From positions 1-40,090 of the forward strand of contig DHGV01000066.1 of assembly GCA_002402945.1 (NCBI GenBank): 40,090 nt of DNA. The letters are read 5' to 3'. A program made the position numbers and the translations under genes. Shown here in pieces: positions 1 through 7,850 of the stretch (position 1 is the stretch's first letter; each line of letters starts with the position of its first letter). The notes below the pieces were generated by a model, which searched no databases, was not told the DNA's origin, and worked only from the letters and a program-made list of their open reading frames with translations. This DNA is from Pelotomaculum sp. UBA4789. Its GTDB lineage: Bacteria; Bacillota; Desulfotomaculia; Desulfotomaculales; Pelotomaculaceae.

Positions 1-139
1 CGCGGCCGGATTTCTTTCCTGTGGGATCTAATTCTATTACATCATCAGGAGTGCGGACCACCCTGATTAATTGTTTTTTTGGTTTCATCTCCTGGCATCC
101 AACGCACATACGCTGTGGTATTTTTTTTATTTTTGGCAC
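1..139 (-). CDS. ylxR: YlxR/RnpM family protein, 5' part (cut by window edge)
   Basis: This is the first 46 codons of a YlxR (DUF448) protein; the rest lies beyond base 1. I read GTG at 139 as the start, giving MPKIKKIPQRMCVGC and then the family pattern LIRVVRTP and LDPTGKKSGR. A purine-rich AGGGG lies about 10 bases upstream. YlxR proteins are small RNA-binding proteins encoded after nusA in Firmicutes, and a member has been described as an RNase P modulator (RnpM). The gene follows nusA after only 12 bases and lies in the same reading frame as nusA, separated from it by the nusA amber stop and four codons. Identity is secure from motif and context; the function statement is family knowledge. 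Confidence 0.88.
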   Translation of the reverse strand, partial: MPKIKKIPQRMCVGCQEMKPKKQLIRVVRTPDDVIELDPTGKKSGR

Positions 140-151
140 CGGACTTCGCCC

Positions 152-1234
152 CTAATCGTATTCATTTTCAAAAAGCTCACTGTACTCATCCGGATAAATC
201 TCTCTCATCTGGGATTCGCTCTTGATATCTATTTTCCAGCCGGTGAGTTTTGCCGCCAACCGGGCGTTTTGACCTTCTTTTCCAATTGCAAGTGAGAGTT
301 GGTAATCCGGGACAATTACTCTTGCTACTTTTTCTTCTTCCCATATTTCCACTGCCACTACTTTTGCCGGACTTAATGAACTGGCCACAAACTTTGATGG
401 GTCTGTATTCCATTTGATGATATCAATTTTTTCCCCGTTCAGTTCGCTGACTATACTCTGGACCCTCATCCCTTTCGGCCCGACACAGGCGCCCACAGGA
501 TCTACGTTATCGTCTTTGGAATAAACCGCAATCTTTGAACGGGCGCCAGCTTCTCTGGCAACTCCCTTAAGCTCGATAACGCCTTCAAGCAGTTCGGGGA
601 CCTCCATCTCAAAGAGACGTTTCAACAGGCCGGGATGAGTGCGGGAAACCAGGATCTGAGGCCCCTTTGTAGTTCTTCTTACTTCTATTATATATACCTT
701 GATCCTGCTGCCCTGCCTGTAATCCTCACCTGGCATTTGTTCAGAAGGCGCCAGGATCGCCTCTGTTTTGCCCAGTTCAATGTAGACGTTTTTTTGCTCG
801 ATACGCTGGACAACACCTGTAACGATATCGCCTTCACGGTTTGCAAACTCCTCAAATATTATGTTTCTTTCGGCTTCCCGGATACGCTGGACAACTACCT
901 GTTTGGCAGTCTGAGCGGCAATCCGGCCAAAGTTCCTGGGGGTAACTTCTGTTTCAACGATATCACTCAGCTCATATTTAGCATCTATCTTCTGTGCGTC
1001 TTCCAGCGTTATTTCCTGTCGTTGATCTTCCGCCTGTTCTTTGACAATTTGTTGGGTAAATACCTTGAAATCCCCGGTTTCGCGATCTATATGGACCCGG
1101 GCGTTTTGCAAAGACCCGAAGTTTCTCTTGTAGGCAGACAACAAGGCCGCTTCAATGGCTTCCAGCAGCACATCAACCGTGATGCCCTTTTCTTTTTCCA
1201 GGTCTTTAAGAGCTTCCAAAAATTCGGTGTTCAT
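152..1234 (-). CDS. nusA: Transcription termination/antitermination factor NusA
   Basis: NusA binds RNA polymerase and nascent RNA and modulates pausing, termination and antitermination in the cytoplasm. The 360-residue protein has the normal Firmicute length and order: N-terminal polymerase-binding domain (about 1-125), S1 domain (about 135-200, GDIVTGVVQRIEQKNVYIELG), then two KH domains (about 230-345) with the GPKGMRVQSIV and AIGKEGQNARLAA signatures. The long acidic C-terminal repeats of enterobacterial NusA are absent, as expected. The ATG start is preceded by GGGAGGGG. It lies 19 bases after rimP in the usual rimP-nusA-ylxR operon. Its stop is UAG (152-154), notable in a genome that decodes UAG as pyrrolysine. 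Confidence 0.97.
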   Translation of the reverse strand: MNTEFLEALKDLEKEKGITVDVLLEAIEAALLSAYKRNFGSLQNARVHIDRETGDFKVFTQQIVKEQAEDQRQEITLEDAQKIDAKYELSDIVETEVTPRNFGRIAAQTAKQVVVQRIREAERNIIFEEFANREGDIVTGVVQRIEQKNVYIELGKTEAILAPSEQMPGEDYRQGSRIKVYIIEVRRTTKGPQILVSRTHPGLLKRLFEMEVPELLEGVIELKGVAREAGARSKIAVYSKDDNVDPVGACVGPKGMRVQSIVSELNGEKIDIIKWNTDPSKFVASSLSPAKVVAVEIWEEEKVARVIVPDYQLSLAIGKEGQNARLAAKLTGWKIDIKSESQMREIYPDEYSELFENEYD

Positions 1235-1253
1235 TTTTCCCCTCCCTGAACTC

Positions 1254-1715
1254 TTAAAATTCCACTTTCAGCCTTGCAGACGCAACCTGCCTGAAAGGGA
1301 TGCTGAGTTCTTTCCCGTCTGAATCAATAACTATATCATCACCGCGCGCTGCCGTGATTCGTCCTGTTATTTTCTTTTTACCGTCAAATGGGACAAATGT
1401 AGTAATTACGGCCAGTTCACCGGCAAAGCGGTTATAATCGGATATCTTTTTCAAGGGCCTTTCGATCCCCGGAGATGAGACCTCCAAATGATACGACTGA
1501 GGGATGGGATCCTTCTCATCCAACAACCTGTCGATTTTCTGCGAAAGTTGTCCACAGTCTTCAATACCAATGCCGCCGGGTTTATCAATATATATTCGCA
1601 GGTACCAGCTGCCGCCTTCTCTGACAAACTCTACATCGACCAGTTCCAAACCGGATTCCTGCACGCAGGGAGTGATTATTTCCTCAACCAGTTCAACAAT
1701 TTTTGTTTTGGCCAT
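1254..1715 (-). CDS. rimP: Ribosome maturation factor RimP
   Basis: RimP assists maturation of the 30S ribosomal subunit. The 153-residue protein shows the family pattern: an N-terminal alpha/beta domain with LELVDVEFVREGGSWYLRIYID, the DCGQLSQKIDRLLD segment, SYHLEVSSPGIERPLK, and a small C-terminal SH3-like domain. I chose the ATG at 1715, eight bases after GGGGG; an ATG one codon earlier is possible, and the longer open frame back to 1805 runs through the leader hairpin and is not supported. It is the first gene of the rimP-nusA-ylxR operon, with a clear promoter upstream. Confidence 0.96.
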   Translation of the reverse strand: MAKTKIVELVEEIITPCVQESGLELVDVEFVREGGSWYLRIYIDKPGGIGIEDCGQLSQKIDRLLDEKDPIPQSYHLEVSSPGIERPLKKISDYNRFAGELAVITTFVPFDGKKKITGRITAARGDDIVIDSDGKELSIPFRQVASARLKVEF

Positions 1716-1788
1716 CATAGTGCCCCCTAAGACTGACAGACAGTTCTTTCCCTGCTTTTTGCCTGTTTGCGTCCATGATAAGACGAAA

Positions 1789-1807
1789 GAGTGGGCGCAA
1801 CCCACTC
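1789..1807 (-). other. Hairpin in the rimP-nusA leader
   Basis: A perfect 7-bp stem, GAGTGGG paired with CCCACTC around a 5-base loop, lies in the roughly 120-base untranslated leader between the promoter and rimP. It has no T-run, so it is not an obvious terminator. A role in leader RNA stability or nusA autoregulation is possible but not shown. Confidence 0.45.
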
Positions 1808-1845
1808 CTTACAGAGGAAAATCTATCTTGCCGAAAACCATAAAT

Positions 1846-1874
1846 AGTATATCACAGAAGAATATTGTTGACAA
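1846..1874 (-). promoter_or_regulatory. Sigma-A promoter of the rimP-nusA operon
   Basis: On the minus strand TTGTCA (1869-1874) and TATACT (1846-1851) are separated by exactly 17 bases. Each box differs from consensus at one position. Transcription would start near 1839, giving a leader of about 120 bases before rimP. Confidence 0.8.
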
Positions 1875-1911
1875 GTGTAAATATAGCTTAAGCCCTGTGT
1901 TTAGGCCCAGT

Positions 1912-2589
1912 TTAGGCCCTGTGTTCCACCCTGTAGACGCCGGGCAGGGTTGTAATATGATGCAGGATTTCGATCATCTTGGCGTCAGAAGACATTTTCA
2001 TATATATCTCAAGCAGAACTTTACCGTCTTCATGCATTTTGCTGACTTCAATCTTCTTCACTTCGCCCACCTGCTCTTCAAGAAAAGACCTGATCACCTT
2101 AACTTGCTGCGGCTGGTCTGAAACGACAATGCTGAGAAGATCAAGCCGTCCCTTGCCGCGGACAATATCTTCGAAAGTCCCCAGCAGCACCAGGGTAAAC
2201 AAAACCAGCAGGGTACCCAGCGCAGCCGGCAGGTAGTACCCGGCACCGCATGCCAGCCCTACTGAGGCAACTACCCATAAGCTGGCGGCGGTTGTGAGGC
2301 CGCGGATCAGTAAACCTTCACGCAGGATTGCGCCGGCGCCCAGGAACCCTATGCCGCTTACCACCTGGGCGGCGACCCTGGCGGCATCACCTTTGAACTG
2401 GTAGTGCATACCCTCGGATACGATCATGCAGACAGCAGCGCCTACTGCTACTAATATGTGCGTCCGGAAGCCTGCTGAGTAAGTTCGGTAGCCAACAAGC
2501 AGCCTTTCTCGTTCCAGTCCGATAAAACCTCCGAGAATTACAGACATAACCAGTCTTACAATGACTTCACCCTCGTTTAACATGAGCAT
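1912..2589 (-). CDS. MgtC/SapB family membrane protein
   Basis: This 225-residue protein belongs to the MgtC/SapB family. The N-terminal 140 residues hold about four to five hydrophobic helices with the family signatures GGFIGLERE (about 19-27), GFRTHILVAVGAA and GIGFLGAGAI. Residues about 150-225 form a soluble domain resembling an ACT fold. MgtC proteins are inner-membrane proteins linked to magnesium limitation and, in some pathogens, to control of the ATP synthase; they are not simple Mg transporters. The ATG at 2589 has GGAGGTG seven bases upstream. It sits between the glycosyltransferase gene and the rimP promoter, 63 bases after the former. The exact physiological role is unknown here. 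Confidence 0.88.
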   Translation of the reverse strand: MLMLNEGEVIVRLVMSVILGGFIGLERERLLVGYRTYSAGFRTHILVAVGAAVCMIVSEGMHYQFKGDAARVAAQVVSGIGFLGAGAILREGLLIRGLTTAASLWVVASVGLACGAGYYLPAALGTLLVLFTLVLLGTFEDIVRGKGRLDLLSIVVSDQPQQVKVIRSFLEEQVGEVKKIEVSKMHEDGKVLLEIYMKMSSDAKMIEILHHITTLPGVYRVEHRA

Positions 2590-2652
2590 ATCAGCACCTC
2601 CAAGCCAGAGGATTTATTACGAAACACATCCCGATCATATTAATAATTCACT

Positions 2653-3840
2653 TTATCCAGCCCAAGTATTACTTATTTCTGGACGAACAGCTGCAGCGGG
2701 AACAGCTGCAGCCCCCTCTACTGCTCGCGCCATCAGTGCGATGGCATCACAGGCCGCATTTGGCCTGCCGTGTGCAGCTGCCGCGCGCGCCATATTTTCA
2801 ATTTTGGCGGGTTCAGAAAGATAAGCCTGTATGGTTGAAGCCAGCTCTGCCGCATTAACCCTGACACCGGCGCCGGCCGCTGTCATAAATTCTGTATTCC
2901 TTTCCTCCTGGCCGGGCAGAGGATCGACAATAAACATTGGCAGTCCCAAAGCCATAGCCTCAGCACAGGCTAGCCCGCCGGCTTTCCCCACCATTATATC
3001 CGAAGCAGCCATCAGCTCATGAATATTATCAACAAAACCATAAATCTTCACCCGGCATGACATACCCTGCGCCATCTTTTCCAGTTTCTCCTGCAGAACG
3101 GTATTGGCGCCGGCGACACAGATCAGCTGGTAGCTGCCGCTGGCCAGTATTTCAAGCAAAGTATCAAGATGGCCCATGCCCAGCCCGCCGCCCATAATCA
3201 GGATGACCGGCAGATCCGGAGCGAGCCCAATCTGTTCCCGCAGCTGTTTTTTATCATATTTAACAAAAAATTCGGTATGTATGGGTATACCCGTGGCATG
3301 CACGCGCCCGGGCTCTATGCCAAAGTCCAAACACTTTTGGATCAAATCCTCAGAACCAACGATATAGGTATCTATTTCAGGAAATATGTAAAAGGAATGG
3401 ACATCATAATCAGTGATAATTGCAAAAACAGGCCCCTGAAAAACTTCCTTTCTCTTCAGGAATGATACTATGCCCAAAGGGAAGGCATGGGTGCAGACTA
3501 TAATCTCAGGCTTAAAATTATTAATATATTCCACCAGCCTGGGCGCGGCAAGTACGTTCAGGATATGGCTGAAACCATTTTTGCCTTTCCCTGACAAAGG
3601 CTGCCCGTGTTCTGCCTGGTGGTAAAGGAATTCATACAGCAGCGGCGATTTTTTCAACATTTCCATGTAAGCGCCCAGTACAACTTTACCCAGAAAAGGG
3701 CTCGCGTAACGGAAGGTGTCAAGGATCCTGATCTCCGCCCCGGGATAAAGTGATCCCGCTGCCTCCTTAAGCGCTTCCGCCGTGCGCATGTGACCAGCTC
3801 CCACTGCCACTGATAATATGAGAACTTTCTTGAGCCCCAT
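2653..3840 (-). CDS. Processive diacylglycerol glycosyltransferase (MGDG synthase/UgtP-like)
   Basis: This 395-residue GT28-family enzyme resembles monogalactosyldiacylglycerol synthases and Bacillus UgtP, which add sugars to diacylglycerol at the cytoplasmic membrane face. The N-terminal half shows VLILSVAVGAGHMRTAEALKE, typical of the MGDG_synth domain, with PEIIVCTHAFPLG. The C-terminal nucleotide-sugar domain shows ILIMGGGLGMG, SDIMVGKAGGLACAEAMALGLP and the PGQEERN motif. I chose ATG 3840 (MGLKKVLIL), preceded by GAGAGG, rather than the upstream frame, which runs into an intergenic repeat. The sugar donor and product cannot be determined from sequence. It stands alone between proS and mgtC. 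Confidence 0.85.
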   Translation of the reverse strand: MGLKKVLILSVAVGAGHMRTAEALKEAAGSLYPGAEIRILDTFRYASPFLGKVVLGAYMEMLKKSPLLYEFLYHQAEHGQPLSGKGKNGFSHILNVLAAPRLVEYINNFKPEIIVCTHAFPLGIVSFLKRKEVFQGPVFAIITDYDVHSFYIFPEIDTYIVGSEDLIQKCLDFGIEPGRVHATGIPIHTEFFVKYDKKQLREQIGLAPDLPVILIMGGGLGMGHLDTLLEILASGSYQLICVAGANTVLQEKLEKMAQGMSCRVKIYGFVDNIHELMAASDIMVGKAGGLACAEAMALGLPMFIVDPLPGQEERNTEFMTAAGAGVRVNAAELASTIQAYLSEPAKIENMARAAAAHGRPNAACDAIALMARAVEGAAAVPAAAVRPEISNTWAG

Positions 3841-3910
3841 ATTCCGATAACCTCTCTCCGTTAAAATGGGTCGTGAGTTATGAGACGCTGGACGTGCATA
3901 TCTGCATATC

Positions 3911-3970
3911 TGGGGACATATCCTGGTTTGGGATGTGTCCCCATTCATCTGTCTGGTAACATTCAGCGAT
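3911..3970. repeat. Dispersed REP-like hairpin, copy 1
   Basis: A roughly 60-bp element with imperfect 12-base inverted arms, GGGGACATATCC and GGATGTGTCCCC, followed by CTGTCTGGTAACATT. A near-identical copy lies at 9063-9122, and a related GGGGACA-ended palindrome at 36789-36855. All are intergenic. GGGGACA-type palindromes commonly belong to REP elements mobilised by Y1 transposases; no such transposase lies in this window. Confidence 0.8.
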
Positions 3971-4006
3971 AAAAGCAACTCTGAGATCCTGCGTCTCACG
4001 TCTCAA

Positions 4007-5719
4007 TTACAGTTCTTTGAGCAGCTCCAGCACTGCGCTTTCCAGTTTTTCTTCAGGAATCATGGTTGTTTCACCGGTCCTGCGCACCCGTACTTCAATT
4101 TGTCTTTCGGTCAGGGCTTTTGCCCCTACGGTGATACGCAGCGGGCAACCAATCAAATCGGCGTCCTTAAACTTGACACCCGCCCGCTCAGCCCGATCGT
4201 CTAGGATTGTCTCCAAGCCAGCGGCTGCCAGCCGGGCATATATAGCTTCAGCCAGAGCGGTTTGCCCGGCGTCTTTGGTGTTGACCGGTATAATCACCGC
4301 GTGGAAGGGCGCAATAGCCGCCGGCCAGATGATCCCGTCCTGGTCATTGTTTTGTTCAATGGCGGCTGCCATTGTTCTTGTAACCCCGATCCCATAACAG
4401 CCCATGATCACGGGTTTGACCTTGCCGCCTTCATCCAGGTAAGTGGCCCCCAGAAGCTTGCTGTATTTGATCCCGAGTTTAAAAATCTGACCGACCTCAA
4501 TACCTCTTGCTTCCTTCAGTTTCTGGCCGCAGCAGGGGCATGGTTCACCATCTTCTACCATCCTGACGTCAGTTATTATATCAATAGAAAAATCACGGCC
4601 GGGATTGACATTTATCCAGTGAATATTATCCTTGTTTGCACCCGCGGCAGCATTAATAATCGAGGCAACCTCCAGATCCGCGATAATTTTGATACCCTTT
4701 AAGCCCACCGGCCCGGAAAAACCCCTGGATGCCCCGGTCACTTTTCTGATCGTCTCTTCTCCAGCCAGGTTTACCCGCAGGCAACCCAATGTATTCAGCA
4801 GTTTGATTTCATTGACATCCCGGTCGCCCCTGACGAGTACGGCCACTGCTTCTGCTTCCGTTTCATACAGAAGCGTTTTAATAATGTCCTGTGCCGCTAT
4901 GCCAAGGAACTGGGATACTTCTTCGATTGTACGGCAGTCCGGTGTTTCTTTTTCAGCAATGTTTTTTAAATTATCTTTTACCTTTTCCGGCGGGCTGACC
5001 TGCGCCGCCCTCTCGACGTTGGCCGCATAATCACATGCTCCTGACTCGCAAAACAGAACTGAAGCTTCCCCGGACTCAGCCAGCACCATAAACTCATGGG
5101 TCTCGCTGCCTCCGATGGCGCCTGAATCAGCTTCCACGGGACGGAAGCGCAGGCCGCAGCGCTGAAAAATCCTGGTGTAAGCCTCATGCATTTTCAGATA
5201 GCTTATTTGCAGACCTTCTTCATCACGGTCAAATGAATAAAGATCTTTCATAATGAATTCCCGGCCGCGCATCAGGCCAAAACGGGGGCGTCTTTCATCC
5301 CTGTATTTATTCTGGATCTGGTACAGCAAAAGCGGCAGCTGCTTATATGAATTGACTTCCCCGCGCACCAGGGTGGTAATTATCTCCTCGTGCGTCGGGC
5401 CAAGAGCAAAATCACGGTCATGCCTGTCTTTCAGCCGGAACAGTTCCGGGCCGTATACGTCCCAGCGCCCTGACTCCTGCCATAACTCCGCCGGCTGGAG
5501 TATGGGCATCAGCAATTCCTGCCCGCCCTGGCGATCCATTTCCTCGCGAATAATTTGCTCTATCTTCTTGATCACACGAACAGCCAGCGGCAGGTAATTA
5601 TAAACCCCGGCTGCCACTCTCCGGATAAAGCCCGCACGCAGCAATAGCCGGTGGCTTACTACCTCCGCATCAGCCGGCGCTTCTCTGAGCGTTGGCGCTA
5701 ACAGTTCTGTCGCCCGCAT
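4007..5719 (-). CDS. proS: Prolyl-tRNA synthetase (bacterial type with editing domain)
   Basis: The enzyme charges tRNA-Pro with proline in the cytoplasm. At 570 residues it has the full bacterial length. Class II core motifs are visible: motif 2 around RFGLMRGREFIMKDLYSF (about 138-155) and motif 3 around GCYGIGVTRTMAA (about 440). Between them, residues about 225-400 form the YbaK-like INS editing domain that clears mischarged Ala-tRNA-Pro. The C-terminal 110 residues are the anticodon-binding domain. The ATG is preceded by TAGGAGGAG. It follows ispG after 15 bases and is probably the last gene of the dxr-rseP-ispG-proS operon, which is a typical Firmicute arrangement. Confidence 0.97.
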   Translation of the reverse strand: MRATELLAPTLREAPADAEVVSHRLLLRAGFIRRVAAGVYNYLPLAVRVIKKIEQIIREEMDRQGGQELLMPILQPAELWQESGRWDVYGPELFRLKDRHDRDFALGPTHEEIITTLVRGEVNSYKQLPLLLYQIQNKYRDERRPRFGLMRGREFIMKDLYSFDRDEEGLQISYLKMHEAYTRIFQRCGLRFRPVEADSGAIGGSETHEFMVLAESGEASVLFCESGACDYAANVERAAQVSPPEKVKDNLKNIAEKETPDCRTIEEVSQFLGIAAQDIIKTLLYETEAEAVAVLVRGDRDVNEIKLLNTLGCLRVNLAGEETIRKVTGASRGFSGPVGLKGIKIIADLEVASIINAAAGANKDNIHWINVNPGRDFSIDIITDVRMVEDGEPCPCCGQKLKEARGIEVGQIFKLGIKYSKLLGATYLDEGGKVKPVIMGCYGIGVTRTMAAAIEQNNDQDGIIWPAAIAPFHAVIIPVNTKDAGQTALAEAIYARLAAAGLETILDDRAERAGVKFKDADLIGCPLRITVGAKALTERQIEVRVRRTGETTMIPEEKLESAVLELLKEL

Positions 5720-5734
5720 GTAACTCCTCCTAAG

Positions 5735-6784
5735 CTATAGTGTTTCAATTTCCCTTAACAGCTCCTCCACCAAGCTGTCTTCCGGTACCTTGCGTATTAT
5801 TTCACCTTTGCGAAAAATAAGGCCGAAACCCTTTCCCCCGGCGATACCGACATCAGCGCCCCGGGCTTCGCCAGGCCCGTTTACCACGCAGCCCATGATG
5901 GCTACTTTTAGCGGCCTGTCAAAACCCTGAAGTTTCTCTTCCACTTCTCCGGTAATCCTGATCAGATCAATTTCCGTGCGCCCGCAGGTCGGGCAGGAAA
6001 TAATCTCCACCCCTCTGCTGCGTAGTCCCAGAGTCTTTAATATATCAAAACCCACTCTTACTTCATGGCTGGGGTGTCCGGTCAGAGAAACCCGGATAGT
6101 GTCACCTATTCCTTCAGCCAAGAGTATCCCGATACCGACGGCTGATTTAACTGTCCCTGAGCGCAGCGTCCCGGATTCAGTAACGCCGATATGTAAGGGA
6201 TAATCAACTTTTTCGGCCATCAAGCGGTAGGCTTCGAGCATCAGCGGCACATGAGAAGCTTTCAGGGATATTTTAATATCGGCAAAGTTTAAGTCCTCGA
6301 GAATATTTATATGGCGCATGGCGCTTTCAACCATAGCCGCAGGGGTAACTCCGCCAAATTTGGATAGAAGCTCTTTTTCCAGAGATCCGGCGTTTACACC
6401 GATGCGGATCGGGATACCATTTCCCTGGGCAGCCCTGACGACTTCTTCTACCTTGATCCTGCTGCCAATATTGCCGGGATTAATCCTCAGGCCGTCCACT
6501 CCGGCCTTTATTGCTTCAAGAGCCAGGCGGTGGTCAAAGTGGATGTCTGCGACAAGCGGGATGCTGATCCCTTTCAATATATCCGGCAGGGCAGCGGCGG
6601 CCTCAAGATCCGGCACCGCCGCGCGGATGATCTCACAGCCGCCTGCCGCCAGCTGGTTGATCTGTTCAACAGTTGACAACGAATCCCTGGTGTCTGTTTT
6701 GGTCATGGACTGCACACTGATCGGGGCGCCGCCGCCAACCTGTACCTTACCTACAAAAACCTGCTTTGTCTTTCTTCTATTCAT
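5735..6784 (-). CDS. ispG: 4-hydroxy-3-methylbut-2-enyl diphosphate synthase (flavodoxin/ferredoxin) IspG
   Basis: IspG converts 2-C-methyl-D-erythritol 2,4-cyclodiphosphate to HMBPP in the MEP isoprenoid pathway using a 4Fe-4S cluster. The 349-residue protein has the TIM-barrel N-terminus (MTKTDTRD, DIHFDHRLAL, GLRINPGN) and the C-terminal cluster ligands in CPTCGR and GCVVNGPGEARGADVG. I chose ATG 6784, with AGGTG upstream. A GTG at 6793, immediately after the rseP stop, is an alternative. The stop is UAG. The frame is the same as rseP, so amber suppression would fuse the two proteins. It lies between rseP and proS; dxr of the same pathway is in the same operon. Confidence 0.97.
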   Translation of the reverse strand: MNRRKTKQVFVGKVQVGGGAPISVQSMTKTDTRDSLSTVEQINQLAAGGCEIIRAAVPDLEAAAALPDILKGISIPLVADIHFDHRLALEAIKAGVDGLRINPGNIGSRIKVEEVVRAAQGNGIPIRIGVNAGSLEKELLSKFGGVTPAAMVESAMRHINILEDLNFADIKISLKASHVPLMLEAYRLMAEKVDYPLHIGVTESGTLRSGTVKSAVGIGILLAEGIGDTIRVSLTGHPSHEVRVGFDILKTLGLRSRGVEIISCPTCGRTEIDLIRITGEVEEKLQGFDRPLKVAIMGCVVNGPGEARGADVGIAGGKGFGLIFRKGEIIRKVPEDSLVEELLREIETL

Positions 6785-6793
6785 GAGATACAC

Positions 6794-7834
6794 CTAATTC
6801 ACAAAGAATATCTGCAGGATGTCATTGTACGTTATGATCAGCATCAACAGTATTAGCAGGGCGAATCCAACGAGATGGATGAAATTCTCCTTGACAGGAT
6901 CAACCGGACGCCTTCTGATTTTCTCCCAGACCAGAAAGAGAATGCGGCTCCCGTCTAATGCCGGGATGGGGAAAAGGTTAAACAAGCCCAGGTTAAGACT
7001 CAAAATAGCTGCCAGTTTAAGCAGCATTATAAACCCTAGCTGCGCCGCTACACCAATTTCATTTACAATCCGCACCGGGCCGCCCAGTTCGGCCGGCGCC
7101 TGCCCAAATATCATTTTGGATAAAAACTCCATGATTACAACCGTAAAAGTAACCGTCCACTGTACGCCCAGTGAGATCGACTGCAGCAGGCCGACCCTGA
7201 CATATTCCTCCGCCGGGTAAATCCCAATTTTCCCTAGCCCGTCTTTATCCATGATGGGCGTCATTTCAACCTGCAGCTCTGCATCGCCCCTGAGCGCCAC
7301 TACTGAAATGTCTTTTTCCGGCCGCTCGTTAATTATTTTTGCCATATCGTTCCAATTGTCCACTGCTATTCCGTCAACAGCTACAATCTTGTCACCAGCG
7401 GTAAGGCCGGCGATTTCTGCAGGATAGCCCGGGTTAACATCACCGATTCCGGTCCCGCTGGAAGCCACGGGCTGGCCCTGAAACGCAAAAATCACAGCAA
7501 AAAGCAGCGCAGCCAGAAAGAAATTCATCAGCGGTCCTGCAAAGATCACAACAATTCTCTGCCAGACCGATTTTTTGTTAAAACCCCGTTCAATATCTTT
7601 TTCATCTGTCTCTTCGTTCGGGTCCATCCCGGCCATGTTGACAAACCCGCCAAGCGGGAACAGGCGCAGGTTATACGTTGTTTCACCGCCTGAGGCGGTT
7701 AATAATTTTGGTCCGAAGCCAAGACTAAACTCATTAACCTTGATCCCTACTAATTTCGCCACAACAAAATGCCCAAATTCGTGAAAAATTATCAGCAGGC
7801 CAAAAACAAAAACCGAAGCAATAAATGTTAACAT
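6794..7834 (-). CDS. rseP: Site-2 intramembrane zinc protease RseP/RasP
   Basis: This 346-residue integral membrane metalloprotease cleaves transmembrane anti-sigma factors and signal-peptide remnants. The zinc motif HEFGH lies in the first transmembrane helix (about 17-21), a PDZ domain spans about 115-200 (GLTAGDKIVAVDG), and the second active-site helix carries NLFPIPALDGSR (about 290-300). About four hydrophobic helices are visible. The ATG has GGGGTG upstream. It lies between dxr and ispG, as in many Firmicutes. Its stop is UAG, directly followed by an in-frame GTG that is the first possible ispG start. Confidence 0.95.
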   Translation of the reverse strand: MLTFIASVFVFGLLIIFHEFGHFVVAKLVGIKVNEFSLGFGPKLLTASGGETTYNLRLFPLGGFVNMAGMDPNEETDEKDIERGFNKKSVWQRIVVIFAGPLMNFFLAALLFAVIFAFQGQPVASSGTGIGDVNPGYPAEIAGLTAGDKIVAVDGIAVDNWNDMAKIINERPEKDISVVALRGDAELQVEMTPIMDKDGLGKIGIYPAEEYVRVGLLQSISLGVQWTVTFTVVIMEFLSKMIFGQAPAELGGPVRIVNEIGVAAQLGFIMLLKLAAILSLNLGLFNLFPIPALDGSRILFLVWEKIRRRPVDPVKENFIHLVGFALLILLMLIITYNDILQIFFVN

Positions 7835-7850
7835 TTCAACACCCCAAAAG

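Noticed and set aside
635..1249. Long plus-strand open frame opposite nusA
   Set aside because: It is the antisense shadow of nusA, with no ribosome-binding site or recognisable protein pattern.
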